Shown here: positions 34,005-43,439 of the stretch, piece after piece | How positions within the stretch are numbered: the first letter of the stretch is position 1 | Layout: each line of letters opens with the position of its first letter | NCBI GenBank assembly: GCA_038213375.1 | Contig: JBBQTB010000002.1 | Location: 1 to 64,000 of the forward strand | Direction: 5' to 3' | Source of the DNA: JAAUTT01 sp038213375 | GTDB lineage: Bacteria; Bacteroidota; Bacteroidia; Bacteroidales; JAAUTT01 | DNA: 64,000 nucleotides | Translations under genes and position numbers: made by a program | The notes under the pieces: generated by a model | Database searches by the model: none | What the model was told of the DNA's origin: nothing | The model's input: only the letters and a program-made list of their open reading frames with translations

Positions 34005-35426
34005 CTAATACCTGTAATGTTCCGGTTTGTATGGACCATCAGGTGATACACCAAGGTAATCGGACTGCTCCTTTGAAAGCTTAGTAAGCTTAACGCCTAA
34101 TTGATCCAAATGCAGCCGGGCTACTTCTTCATCCAATTTTTTGGAGAGTCGATATACGTCGACTTTATATTCATTCTTCCATAAATCTAACTGAGCAAGA
34201 GTTTGGTTGGTGAATGAATTACTCATTACAAACGATGGATGGCCTGTGGCACAACCCAGGTTTACCAACCGACCTTCGGCAAGAAGGAACAGTGCATTAC
34301 CAGTGGGGAATACATACTTATCTACCTGCGGTTTAATGTTTACATGCTTAATTCCAGGGAAATTAACCAGTTTATCAACCTGAATTTCATTATCAAAATG
34401 GCCAATATTACAAACAATGGCCTGATCCTTCATCTTTTTCAGATGATCAATCGTTATCACATCCTTGTTACCAGTGGTAGTTACATAAATATTGCCTTCT
34501 TTTATAGCATCTTCCATGGTTGTTACTTCGAAACCTTCCATAGCTGCCTGCAATGCGCAGATCGGATCTATCTCAGTTACTAAAACCCGGGCACCATATG
34601 ATTTCATTGACCTGGCACAACCTTTTCCAACATCGCCATAACCAAGCACAACAACAACTTTGCCGGCAATCATCACATCGGTGGCACGTTTGATACCATC
34701 GGCAAGCGATTCCTGGCAACCGTAAAGATTGTCGAATTTCGACTTGGTAACAGAATCATTAACATTGATAGCGGGGAAAAGCAATTCTCCTTTTTCTCTC
34801 ATCTGGTATAACCGATGAACTCCAGTGGTGGTTTCTTCTGATACTCCTTTCATTTCTTTGGCAAAACGATGCCATTTTCCAGAGTCTTCGGCTAAAATCT
34901 TTTTTAAAAGATTGAGGATGACACCTTCTTCTTTATTTTCGGGTTTTTTATTGAGAATAGATGGGTCGTTTTCAGCTTTATATCCTAAGTGTATTAATAA
35001 AGTAGCATCGCCACCATCATCCACAATGAGATTTGGCCCTTTTCCACCAGGGAAGTTCAACGCTTGTTCTGTACACCACCAGTATTCTTCGAGGGATTCA
35101 CCTTTCCAGGCAAAAACAGGTATTCCGGACTTTGCAATGGCAGCTGCTGCGTGATCCTGTGTTGAGAATATATTACAACTCACCCATCTTACTTCCGCTC
35201 CAAGTTCCTTTAGTGTTTCAATTAATACCGCAGTTTGAATGGTCATGTGCAGGGAGCCCATGATTCTTGATCCCTTAAGCGGTTTTTGAGCAGCATAACG
35301 TGCCCGGATAGCCATCAAACCCGGCATTTCCCTTTCGGCAATTTCTATCTCTTTACGTCCAAAATCAGCCAGACTGATGTCGGCAACCTTGTATGGCAAC
35401 GTTTCTAAAAGAACTTCTGTTTTCAT
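34005..35426 (-). CDS. ahcY: adenosylhomocysteinase (SAH hydrolase)
   Basis: This NAD-dependent enzyme cleaves S-adenosylhomocysteine to adenosine and homocysteine in the methyl cycle. The 473-residue protein has GSLHMTIQTAVLIETL, the NAD loop VVVLGYGDVGKGCA, catalytic-region NVNDSVTKSKFDN, GHFDNEI, and the C-terminal YKPEHYRY with the NAD-contacting Lys-Tyr. It has the long insert typical of one bacterial subgroup. No SAH or SAM riboswitch was seen in the 47-base gap to ribF. Confidence 0.98.
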   Translation of the reverse strand: MKTEVLLETLPYKVADISLADFGRKEIEIAEREMPGLMAIRARYAAQKPLKGSRIMGSLHMTIQTAVLIETLKELGAEVRWVSCNIFSTQDHAAAAIAKSGIPVFAWKGESLEEYWWCTEQALNFPGGKGPNLIVDDGGDATLLIHLGYKAENDPSILNKKPENKEEGVILNLLKKILAEDSGKWHRFAKEMKGVSEETTTGVHRLYQMREKGELLFPAINVNDSVTKSKFDNLYGCQESLADGIKRATDVMIAGKVVVVLGYGDVGKGCARSMKSYGARVLVTEIDPICALQAAMEGFEVTTMEDAIKEGNIYVTTTGNKDVITIDHLKKMKDQAIVCNIGHFDNEIQVDKLVNFPGIKHVNIKPQVDKYVFPTGNALFLLAEGRLVNLGCATGHPSFVMSNSFTNQTLAQLDLWKNEYKVDVYRLSKKLDEEVARLHLDQLGVKLTKLSKEQSDYLGVSPDGPYKPEHYRY

Positions 35427-35473
35427 CTTAATTAATTAATCGTTTATAATGGATTGCAAAATTATAATATTAG

Positions 35474-36406
35474 TTACTTTACTCCTAATATTTTATTTAC
35501 TTCTTCTCTATCGTTGTCGAGTTGCTTTGTTAATTGATCCAGTCCTGAGAATTTAACCTCGTCGCGAATTCGACTTTGAAAAAAAAGTGTGATTCCTTTA
35601 CCATAAATGTCTCCCTGAAATCCAATGATATGCGATTCGATTGACAATTGAGGAATTGCCTCGTTTAGTGTAGGTCGAAAGCCAATGTTAAGCATTGCGG
35701 GATAAAGCGTATGGTCGATTTTTACCCAAATTGCATAGACTCCGGGTTTTGGTATGATTTTGAAATTGTGAAACACTTTGACATTTGCTGTGGGATACCC
35801 GATGGTTCGACCAATTTTATTTCCAACAATAACATTGCCTGATAATTGATATTGATACCCAAGATACTTGTTAGCTGTTTCAATATCTCCATCCTGCAAA
35901 GCTTTCCTAATTAGAGTAGAGCTGATATTGACATTATTTATTGATATTGGGGTAAGAAGTTTGGCTGTGAATTTATACGTAGCGGCATATTGTAAAATTA
36001 GATCGAAATCTCCAAGCCGGTCATGACCAAAATGATGGTTATATCCTATAATTAAGTTACTTACATGTAATTTGGCAACTAGTATTTCCGAAATATACTC
36101 TTTTGAAGATAATTTTGAAAACTCAGGTGTAAATGGAATCAAAACAACATGCCCTATTCCATATTTTTCGAGTAGCTCTAATTTTTCTTCAATGGAATTA
36201 ATAAGTTTGAGAGAATCATCTTTTTTTAACACTTCTCTCGGATGTGGCCAAAATGTTACAACTACTGATTCTCCGTCAACAGTAGATGCTACATCGATCA
36301 CTCTTTTTAGAATTTCCTGATGGCCAAGATGCACACCATCAAAAACACCCGATGTAATTACCGGCCTTTGTACTTTAAAACTATTATAATTATCGTGAAT
36401 TTTCAA
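35474..36406 (-). CDS. ribF: bifunctional riboflavin kinase/FAD synthetase
   Basis: RibF makes FMN and then FAD. The N-terminal nucleotidyltransferase domain has SGVFDGVHLGHQEIL and the GYNHHFGHDRLGD loop. The C-terminal kinase domain (from about residue 185) has GNKIGRTIGYPTANV and LNIGFRPTL. At 310 residues it is a standard two-domain protein. It lies directly upstream of ahcY with a 47-base gap. Confidence 0.96.
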   Translation of the reverse strand: MKIHDNYNSFKVQRPVITSGVFDGVHLGHQEILKRVIDVASTVDGESVVVTFWPHPREVLKKDDSLKLINSIEEKLELLEKYGIGHVVLIPFTPEFSKLSSKEYISEILVAKLHVSNLIIGYNHHFGHDRLGDFDLILQYAATYKFTAKLLTPISINNVNISSTLIRKALQDGDIETANKYLGYQYQLSGNVIVGNKIGRTIGYPTANVKVFHNFKIIPKPGVYAIWVKIDHTLYPAMLNIGFRPTLNEAIPQLSIESHIIGFQGDIYGKGITLFFQSRIRDEVKFSGLDQLTKQLDNDREEVNKILGVK

Positions 36407-36483
36407 TGTTGATAAAATTCAAGGTTTGGAAATAGAAACAACCAAATAGGGAACTAAAAAGTTAGTAGTAATTTGAATGGGAT

Positions 36484-36894
36484 TTATTCGCTGGAGATAA
36501 ACTCATCGAGTCTGCCAATACTTGGTTCACTTTCGATGAAATTAAAGGGAGATTTTATAAATGACTTCAAATGAATGCCAAGATCAAGCATGTCATCGTC
36601 GCCTTCTTCATAATACCAATTGATAGACATGTCATGTCCTTTATCATAGATATCGTCAAGTGCTTTTAAAATATCGAAAACGCATTTTGATGAAGATGTA
36701 TCAAGATAATCGAAATTGAAATTAACAATTGTTTTAAAATCATTTTCAGGACGATATCCTTTTATCCAATCGATAATTGGTTTGAATATTTTTTTTGAGT
36801 CTTCAGGAATAGACCTTCCACTAAACTGGAACAGACCATTATCAAGGCTCACGTATGGAGATTTCGATGTTTTATTAATCAGCAGTTTTTCCAT
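36484..36894 (-). CDS. SiaC-like regulatory phosphoprotein (DUF1987)
   Basis: The 136-residue protein has the DUF1987 pattern: YVSLDNGLFQFSGRSIPED, FNFDYLDTSSSKCVFDIL and NWYYEEGDDDML. In Pseudomonas the homologue SiaC is phosphorylated on a Thr at this Thr-Ser site by the kinase SiaB and dephosphorylated by the PP2C phosphatase SiaA. Here no kinase or phosphatase is adjacent, so the partners must lie elsewhere. It sits alone upstream of ribF. Confidence 0.8.
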   Translation of the reverse strand: MEKLLINKTSKSPYVSLDNGLFQFSGRSIPEDSKKIFKPIIDWIKGYRPENDFKTIVNFNFDYLDTSSSKCVFDILKALDDIYDKGHDMSINWYYEEGDDDMLDLGIHLKSFIKSPFNFIESEPSIGRLDEFISSE

Positions 36895-37066
36895 TATTTT
36901 TAATTTCTGAACGAATGATTAATAATCAATTTATAAATCAAAAATACCAAAAAACTCTTAAAATTTATAGTATTAGCCTGCATTATAAATCACAATTATC
37001 CAGCAAAAAATTTAGTTATTTTGTTTGCCAATGCACAAATGTATTAATTTACTTTTAATTATAAAC

Positions 37067-37116
37067 TAAAATAAAGCAAGTTAAATACAAACCAAATATT
37101 TACTTGCTTTATTTTC
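37067..37116. terminator. long inverted repeat, terminator after fcl
   Basis: AAAATAAAGCAAG (37068-37080) and CTTGCTTTATTTT (37103-37115) are exact inverses, and the stem extends inward with one bulge (TTAAATA/TATTTA). The flanking A and T runs let it act in both directions. It lies 11 bases beyond the fcl stop. Confidence 0.7.
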
Positions 37117-37125
37117 GTTTATAAC

Positions 37126-38223
37126 TTATTTAATTTCAGTATAATTAGAGTAAACTCTTTGGATACCTTCGTTAAGTTTTACAGAATAAGTCCAACCAAG
37201 TTTTTGCAGTTTAGTTACATCCAGAAGTTTTTGAGGCGTTCCATCGGGTTTGGTAGAATCCCATATAAGGTTACCCTGAAATCCAACAGTTTTCTTTACA
37301 AGTTCAGCTAATTCGAGAATAGTTAAATCGGTGCCTGACCCAATGTTGATGTGTGTATTCCTGATTTCTCCATTTTGAGTTTCTGACAGTTTTACAAGAT
37401 CGGTGAAATCAATTTTCTTCATTATAAAAACACATGCAGATGCCAGATCATCTGAATAAAGAAATTCTCGTTTTGGTTTACCCGTTCCCCAAAGGGTTAC
37501 ATTTGTGCCAGATTGAGTTTTGCTTATTCCGTATTTTTCCAATTTTTCAAGAATTGATTTCTCATCAGCTTCTCCATTAACACCTTCCACAGGTTTTTTT
37601 GAAAAATCTTTTCTGATGCTGCTCCAATCTCCATTATGTAATGCTTTTCCTAAATGCATTTTACGAATTAAGGCTGGCAAAACATGCGATTTCTCAAGGT
37701 CAAAATTATCGTTTGGACCATAAAGATTAGTGGGCATTACAGAAATAAAGTTTGTTCCATATTGCAGGTTGTAACTCTCCGACATCTTTATGCCGGCAAT
37801 TTTTGCAATGGCATAAGGTTCATTTGTATATTCAAGTGGGGAGGTCAACAAATGTTCCTCTTTTAATGGCTGAGGAGCACTTTTGGGGTAAATGCATGAA
37901 CTTCCAAGAAACAGCAATTTCTTCACTCCATTAACATATGAGTTATGAATAATGTTGTTTTGAATTTGGATGTTATCGAAGATGAATTCTGCTCTGTATG
38001 TGTTGTTTGCAACTATGCCTCCAACTTTGGCTGCTGCAAGAAATACATATTCGGGTTTTTCTGTTTTAAAAAAATCGGCAGTAGCCTGTTGATTAGCTAA
38101 ATCCAATTCAGCAATTGTGCGGAATATGAAGTTGTGAAAACCGTCATCCTTTAATTTTCTAACAATTGCACTACCTACTAAACCGGTATGACCAGCTACA
38201 TATATTTTTGCGTCTTTATGCAT
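37126..38223 (-). CDS. fcl: GDP-L-fucose synthase
   Basis: This short-chain dehydrogenase epimerises and reduces GDP-4-keto-6-deoxymannose to GDP-L-fucose. It has VAGHTGLVGSAI (NADP site), the catalytic Ser-Tyr-Lys set in GSSCIYP and EPYAIAKIAG, and LWGTGKPKREFLYSDD. At 365 residues it carries an insert of about 45 residues (around FSKKPVEGVNGEAD) relative to the 321-residue E. coli enzyme; this long form is common in Bacteroidota. It follows gmd after 18 bases, together giving the fucose donor for surface glycans. Confidence 0.95.
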   Translation of the reverse strand: MHKDAKIYVAGHTGLVGSAIVRKLKDDGFHNFIFRTIAELDLANQQATADFFKTEKPEYVFLAAAKVGGIVANNTYRAEFIFDNIQIQNNIIHNSYVNGVKKLLFLGSSCIYPKSAPQPLKEEHLLTSPLEYTNEPYAIAKIAGIKMSESYNLQYGTNFISVMPTNLYGPNDNFDLEKSHVLPALIRKMHLGKALHNGDWSSIRKDFSKKPVEGVNGEADEKSILEKLEKYGISKTQSGTNVTLWGTGKPKREFLYSDDLASACVFIMKKIDFTDLVKLSETQNGEIRNTHINIGSGTDLTILELAELVKKTVGFQGNLIWDSTKPDGTPQKLLDVTKLQKLGWTYSVKLNEGIQRVYSNYTEIK

Positions 38224-38241
38224 AGAAAAGTAATATTGTTA

Positions 38242-39357
38242 TTATTCAAAATAATTTAGTGTTTTATAACCGCCTTCACGCAGGTAACGCTCTTTCTTCA
38301 TTAGTTTAATATCACTGGTAACCATGTCTTTTATTAATGCAGGAAGGTCATATTTGGGTATCCAGTTGAGCTTTTTATTTGCTTTAGATGGGTCTCCAAT
38401 AAGCAATTCCACTTCAGTTGGCCGATAATAGCGTTTATCAACCCCAATGACGTTTTTGCCAATTTCCAGTTGGTATTCAGGATTGGTACACTTTGATATA
38501 TAGCCTTTTTCATCCTCGTTAGTACCTTTAAATTCAATTTCTATTCCCACTTCGGCGAAGGCCATCCGGATAAAATCTCGAATTTCAGTTGTAATACCAG
38601 TTGCAATTACATAATCGTCAGGTTCAGGTTGCTGTAAAATAAGGTACATGGCTTCTACGTAATCTTTGGCATGTCCCCAGTCCCGTTTCGAAGAAAGGTT
38701 ACCAAGATATATTCTATCCTGCATCGCAAGAGCTATGCGAGCAACAGCCCTGGTAATTTTACGGGTAACAAAAGTCTCTCCACGGATAGGTGATTCGTGG
38801 TTGAACAAAATGCCATTGCACGCAAACATTTTATATGCTTCCCTATAATTGACAGTGATCCAATAGGCATATAATTTTGCACATGCATATGGGCTTCTGG
38901 GATAGAAAGGAGTTTTTTCGCTTTGCGGAATTTCCTGTACCATACCATATAATTCGCTGGTTGATGCCTGGTAAACACGTGTTTTCTTAATTAATCCCAA
39001 AAGACGAACTGCTTCGAGGATACGTAGGGTGCCAATTCCATCGGCATTTGCAGTATATTCAGGCGTTTCAAAACTAACACCTACATGGCTCATTGCAGCT
39101 AAATTGTATATTTCGTCAGGTTGAGTTTCCTGAATGATGCGAATCAGGTTTGTTGAATCGGTAAGATCGCCATAATGAAGAATGAAATTTTTATTTTCTT
39201 CATGTGGATCCTGATAAAGATGGTCTATCCTATCGGTGTTAAAGAGTGAACTTCTTCGTTTTAATCCGTGAACGACATAATCTTTCCGAAGAAGGAACTC
39301 AGCCAGATAAGCTCCATCTTGTCCTGTGACACCTGTAATTAAAGCAATTTTTTTCAT
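38242..39357 (-). CDS. gmd: GDP-mannose 4,6-dehydratase
   Basis: The enzyme converts GDP-mannose to GDP-4-keto-6-deoxymannose. It starts with the NAD(P) loop ALITGVTGQDGAYLAEFLL and has LHYGDLTDS, YNLAAMSHVGVSF, the active-site YQASTSELYG and SPYACAKLYAYW, and FNHESPIRGETFVTRK. At 371 residues the length is normal. It is the first gene of the gmd-fcl pair. Confidence 0.97.
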   Translation of the reverse strand: MKKIALITGVTGQDGAYLAEFLLRKDYVVHGLKRRSSLFNTDRIDHLYQDPHEENKNFILHYGDLTDSTNLIRIIQETQPDEIYNLAAMSHVGVSFETPEYTANADGIGTLRILEAVRLLGLIKKTRVYQASTSELYGMVQEIPQSEKTPFYPRSPYACAKLYAYWITVNYREAYKMFACNGILFNHESPIRGETFVTRKITRAVARIALAMQDRIYLGNLSSKRDWGHAKDYVEAMYLILQQPEPDDYVIATGITTEIRDFIRMAFAEVGIEIEFKGTNEDEKGYISKCTNPEYQLEIGKNVIGVDKRYYRPTEVELLIGDPSKANKKLNWIPKYDLPALIKDMVTSDIKLMKKERYLREGGYKTLNYFE

Positions 39358-39588
39358 GGTTATGGTTTCGTTTACTAAAAACAGATTGCAAAAAAAGTGA
39401 TAAAAAGTTTAACTGCACATATTTATTTTACAAAAATGGCAAAAATATTGATCAATAGTAATTCCTAATATGGCTTAACAAATGAAATATGTCAAAGTTG
39501 AAACAAAATTGTTAATAAAAGAGATTCTTTAAAAGTTTTTCGGTAAATTTATCTACATCATTTTTATAAATCCCTGAATTCCTAGGCT

Positions 39589-41613
39589 ATGAAAACATTG
39601 GCTCTTGTTAAGAACGATAATATGTTAGAACCTTATGAAGCCATTATAAATCAGCGGTATAATAAAGTTAGTTTAACAGAAAAAAAATTAATTGCAGGTG
39701 TAAAAAGCCTTTCTGAATTTGCTTCCGGATACCTTTATTTTGGACTTCATCGTACAACCAACGGCTGGGTGATTCGGGAATGGGCTCCAAACGCAATTGG
39801 TATTAATTTAGTTGGTGACTTTAACGATTGGATTAAAACCGAGCAGTTTGCCTTCCAAAAGTTAGAGAACGGGATTTGGGAACTCAATCTTCCAACTAAT
39901 AATTTGCGGCATGGCATGTTGTTCAAATTAATTGTTAAATGGAAAAATGGACATGGTGAGCGCATTCCGGCTTGGATCAGAAGAGTTGTTCAAGATGAAA
40001 AAACGTTTATATTTAGCGCTCAGGTATGGGAGCCGGATAAAAAATATGAATGGAAAAATAAAAAATACATAGTTCCTAATCGGCAGCCCTTAATTTACGA
40101 GGCACATGTTGGAATGGCGACTGAAGAATTGAAGGTTGGTTCATTTAATGAGTTTACCGATAACGTCATTCCGCGAATTGCCAACTCCGGATACAATACC
40201 ATACAATTAATGGCTGTGCAGGAGCATCCCTACTATGGATCATTTGGATATCATGTCTCAAACTTATTTGCTGTCTCTTCTCGATTTGGAACACCCGAAG
40301 ACTTAAAACGGCTTATAGATACTGCTCATCAACACGATATAGCAGTGATAATGGACATTGTTCATTCACACGCCGTAAAAAATGAGGTGGAGGGGCTTAA
40401 TAAATTTGATGGTTCTGGTTATCAGTATTTTCATGCCGGAGCACGCGGTATCCATCCTGCATGGGATTCGCTTTGTTACAATTATGGCAAACCCGAAGTT
40501 CTCCATTTTTTATTATCGAACTGTAAATTCTGGCTCGAAGAATATAAATTTGATGGTTTTCGGTTCGATGGTATAACAAGCATGCTTTATCTAGATCATG
40601 GATTAGCAAAAGATTTTGTCAATTATAACATGTATTATGATAACAATCAGGACGAAGATGCTATTGTATATCTTTCGTTGGCTAATAAACTTGTGCATGA
40701 ATTAAGGCAGGATGCCATTTCAATCGCTGAAGAAATGAGTGGAATGCCCGGCACTGCCACACCGCTTGAAGATGGAGGTCTTGGATTTAACTTTAGACTA
40801 GCCATGGGAACTCCTGATTACTGGATTAAAATAATTAAAGAGATACCCGATGAAAAATGGGATGTTGTTGAATTGTTTTATGAGTTGACTAAAAAACGTC
40901 ATGATGAAAAAACCATCAGCTATTCGGAATCGCATGACCAGGCATTGGTTGGAGATAAAACACTTGTATTTAGGCTAATGGATAAAGAGATTTATTTCAA
41001 TATGGCCAAAGGTCAATCAAATTTGCTGGTTGATAGAGCTATTGCTTTGCACAAAATGATTCGCCTTATGACTATTGCAACTGCAGGAGATGGGTATTTG
41101 AACTTTATGGGAAATGAATTTGGACATCCTGAATGGATAGATTTTCCAAGGGCTGGCAATAATTGGTCGTACCAATATGCTAGAAGGCAATGGAGTTTGG
41201 CTGATAATGAGAACCTGAAATACCATTTTCTGGGTAATTTTGATAAAGCCATGATAAAACTTGTGAAAGAGTTTGATATATTAAAGATACACAATGTGGA
41301 ATTATTGCATGAAAATAAAGCTGATCAAATCGTTGCATTTAAAAGAGGTGAACTTATATTCGTTTTCAATTTTAATCCCTTAAAATCTTTTAAAGATTAT
41401 GCTTTCCGGGCTGATCCGGGCAAGTATGCTTTGCAATTAAGTTCCGATTCAACAGTGTTTGGAGGGTTTGGTCACGTTAGTGAGGATTCAGTCTTTTTTA
41501 CAACTTTTGTAAACCACAAACCAATGATTAATAATTTTATGAAGATATACATTCCGGCACGTACGGCTTTGGTTTTTAAAAAATTACATACTAAAAGCGT
41601 GTACGAATTATAA
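39589..41613 (+). CDS. glgB: 1,4-alpha-glucan branching enzyme, eukaryote-like GH13
   Basis: A 674-residue GH13 protein with an N-terminal CBM48-like domain (about 50-140, WVIREWAPNAIGINLVGDFNDW) and the (beta/alpha)8 barrel. Catalytic residues are Asp327 in FDGFRFDGIT, Glu381 in SIAEEMSGMP, and the Asp of SESHDQALVG. LDHGLAKDF and GNEFGHPEWIDFP place it with eukaryote-type branching enzymes (GH13_8) rather than the E. coli type. It adds alpha-1,6 branches to glycogen. No glycogen synthase or phosphorylase is nearby. Confidence 0.9.
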   Translation: MKTLALVKNDNMLEPYEAIINQRYNKVSLTEKKLIAGVKSLSEFASGYLYFGLHRTTNGWVIREWAPNAIGINLVGDFNDWIKTEQFAFQKLENGIWELNLPTNNLRHGMLFKLIVKWKNGHGERIPAWIRRVVQDEKTFIFSAQVWEPDKKYEWKNKKYIVPNRQPLIYEAHVGMATEELKVGSFNEFTDNVIPRIANSGYNTIQLMAVQEHPYYGSFGYHVSNLFAVSSRFGTPEDLKRLIDTAHQHDIAVIMDIVHSHAVKNEVEGLNKFDGSGYQYFHAGARGIHPAWDSLCYNYGKPEVLHFLLSNCKFWLEEYKFDGFRFDGITSMLYLDHGLAKDFVNYNMYYDNNQDEDAIVYLSLANKLVHELRQDAISIAEEMSGMPGTATPLEDGGLGFNFRLAMGTPDYWIKIIKEIPDEKWDVVELFYELTKKRHDEKTISYSESHDQALVGDKTLVFRLMDKEIYFNMAKGQSNLLVDRAIALHKMIRLMTIATAGDGYLNFMGNEFGHPEWIDFPRAGNNWSYQYARRQWSLADNENLKYHFLGNFDKAMIKLVKEFDILKIHNVELLHENKADQIVAFKRGELIFVFNFNPLKSFKDYAFRADPGKYALQLSSDSTVFGGFGHVSEDSVFFTTFVNHKPMINNFMKIYIPARTALVFKKLHTKSVYEL

Positions 41614-41693
41614 ATGAGTGGAATTTGGTTGGTATAACTATTGCGGTTATTTATCCTATAATCTAAAAAGCTAATGTCTATGTAACTACCTAT

Positions 41694-42284
41694 TTAGCTG
41701 TTTACACTTGTTTCTGCAAGTGGTGCTAACTTGTTGTTGAATAAAATCTCTGTATTTAATAATAAACTTGAAATATGCTTTTTGGCCTCGTCTGCTATCT
41801 GATCAGAACTTTTTTTGTCCATTCTTAGCGACATAAACTGATCGATAATATTCTGAAAGTTTGTTATTGAGTAGTCGTTTATACCATATTCTACAATATC
41901 GGCTACATATTCCTTCGTTTTTCTTAAAATTAGTTTGCTAGTATCCAATAGCTTGTCGTCATTAGCATTGAGCAGTTCTTCACCGGAATAACAAAATAAC
42001 CCCTGCAAATCGGTAAGTTCCTCTAACATTGCAAAAGCTATTATTTTTCTGGAAAAAAGAATGATATTCTTAGCTAATTCATTACGAAGCTGTATGTACT
42101 GATTGATGATTTTTTCAGATTCTTCGATCATATGTTTTGTTTTTAAAATAATTTGTATTTGCTGACAAAAAATATCAAAATGTGGTCTTATATTTGGGTC
42201 TCTATCGAACAAATTTTGGTTGAGTATGATGTTTTTCTCAAAAGCTAGGTAAACTGACAACTGATATTCCTGCGCTTCGGTCAT
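41694..42284 (-). CDS. hypothetical helical protein
   Basis: The 196-residue protein is mostly helical and charged (SEKIINQYIQLRNELAKNIILF, DEAKKHISSLLLNTEILFN). It has no signal peptide, membrane segment or motif that I recognise. It is a single gene on the minus strand between glgB and the dehydratase gene, with no operon partner. Confidence 0.55.
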   Translation of the reverse strand: MTEAQEYQLSVYLAFEKNIILNQNLFDRDPNIRPHFDIFCQQIQIILKTKHMIEESEKIINQYIQLRNELAKNIILFSRKIIAFAMLEELTDLQGLFCYSGEELLNANDDKLLDTSKLILRKTKEYVADIVEYGINDYSITNFQNIIDQFMSLRMDKKSSDQIADEAKKHISSLLLNTEILFNNKLAPLAETSVNS

Positions 42285-42473
42285 ACTGATAAGGGTTTGG
42301 AATCTTTAAGAAAAGGAAAACATTAAAAGAAAGTTGATGTTATAAAATTAATGATTATTTAAAACAATGGCAATATTTTTATTAACAGTTGTTTATAACT
42401 TTTAAATTTTTTTTGTAGCCCTTTTATAGCAATGGTTTGAGTCAAAATTACCATAACTTTAAAAACTATATTT

Positions 42474-43439
42474 ATGACTGACATTTATATTCCATCTTAT
42501 TCGGATATTGTTGAAGCACATCAACGGATATTACCTTATATACATCAAACTCCGGTTTTAACTTGTTCCGGAATTAACGAAATGTTAGGAGCCGATCTTT
42601 ACTTTAAGTGCGAAAACTTTCAGAAAGTTGGAGCTTTTAAATTCAGGGGTGCAACAAACGCGGTGTTGTCTCTTTCGGATGCTGAAGCCGCAAATGGAGT
42701 TGCAACGCATTCCTCGGGCAACCATGCAGCGGCGCTAGCATTGGCGGCGAAAATTAAAGGAATTAAAGCATATGTAGTGATGCCAAACAACGCTCCGGAA
42801 ACCAAGAAGATGGCTGTGGCAAGTTATGGTGGAGAAATTACATTTTGCGAACCCACTCTAGATGCCCGGGAATCAACACTCGAACAACTGGCTAAACGCT
42901 TGGGAGCAGTTATAATCCATCCTTACAATAATTTTCAGGTTATTTCGGGCCAGGGTACGGCAGCCAAAGAATTGCTCGAAGAAGTACCTTCATTAGATTT
43001 GATTTTAGTTCCGGTTGGTGGTGGTGGTTTGCTAAGTGGCACAGCTATTGCCAGCAAAACACTAAAGCCGGGAATTCGCGTAATAGGTACGGAACCCGAA
43101 ATGGCAAATGACGCTTTTCAATCATTTCGATGCGGCTATATCGTTCCTTCGAACAATCCAAAAACTATTGCCGATGGTTTGTTAACATCTCTTGGACCTC
43201 TTACATTTAAAGCCATTCAAATGTATGTTGATGATGTTGTTACAGTTTCAGAAGAATTAATTATTTATGCGATGAGATTGATCTGGCAGAGAATGAAAAT
43301 AATAATTGAACCATCATCGGCTGTTCCGGTAGCTGCATTACTCCAATATCCCGAATTATGCAGAAATCATAAAGTGGGAATTATTTTGTCAGGTGGAAAT
43401 GTGGATTTTACTCAGTTGCCTTTTATTTCGTCGAGATAA
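42474..43439 (+). CDS. threonine/serine dehydratase-like PLP enzyme
   Basis: This fold-type II PLP enzyme has 321 residues: the PLP Lys is in GAFKFRGATNA, SSGNHAAALALAA contacts the substrate carboxylate, and VPVGGGGLLSG binds the PLP phosphate. It lacks the C-terminal ACT-like domain of biosynthetic IlvA, so it is a catabolic threonine dehydratase or serine racemase-type protein. Specificity cannot be fixed. Its 3' end overlaps the convergent gene at 43423 by 17 bases. Confidence 0.85.
   Translation: MTDIYIPSYSDIVEAHQRILPYIHQTPVLTCSGINEMLGADLYFKCENFQKVGAFKFRGATNAVLSLSDAEAANGVATHSSGNHAAALALAAKIKGIKAYVVMPNNAPETKKMAVASYGGEITFCEPTLDARESTLEQLAKRLGAVIIHPYNNFQVISGQGTAAKELLEEVPSLDLILVPVGGGGLLSGTAIASKTLKPGIRVIGTEPEMANDAFQSFRCGYIVPSNNPKTIADGLLTSLGPLTFKAIQMYVDDVVTVSEELIIYAMRLIWQRMKIIIEPSSAVPVAALLQYPELCRNHKVGIILSGGNVDFTQLPFISSR

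Noticed and set aside
35427..35473. SAM or SAH riboswitch before ahcY
   Set aside because: The gap to ribF is only 47 bases and holds no stem set; only a possible TAATTTTG box is there.
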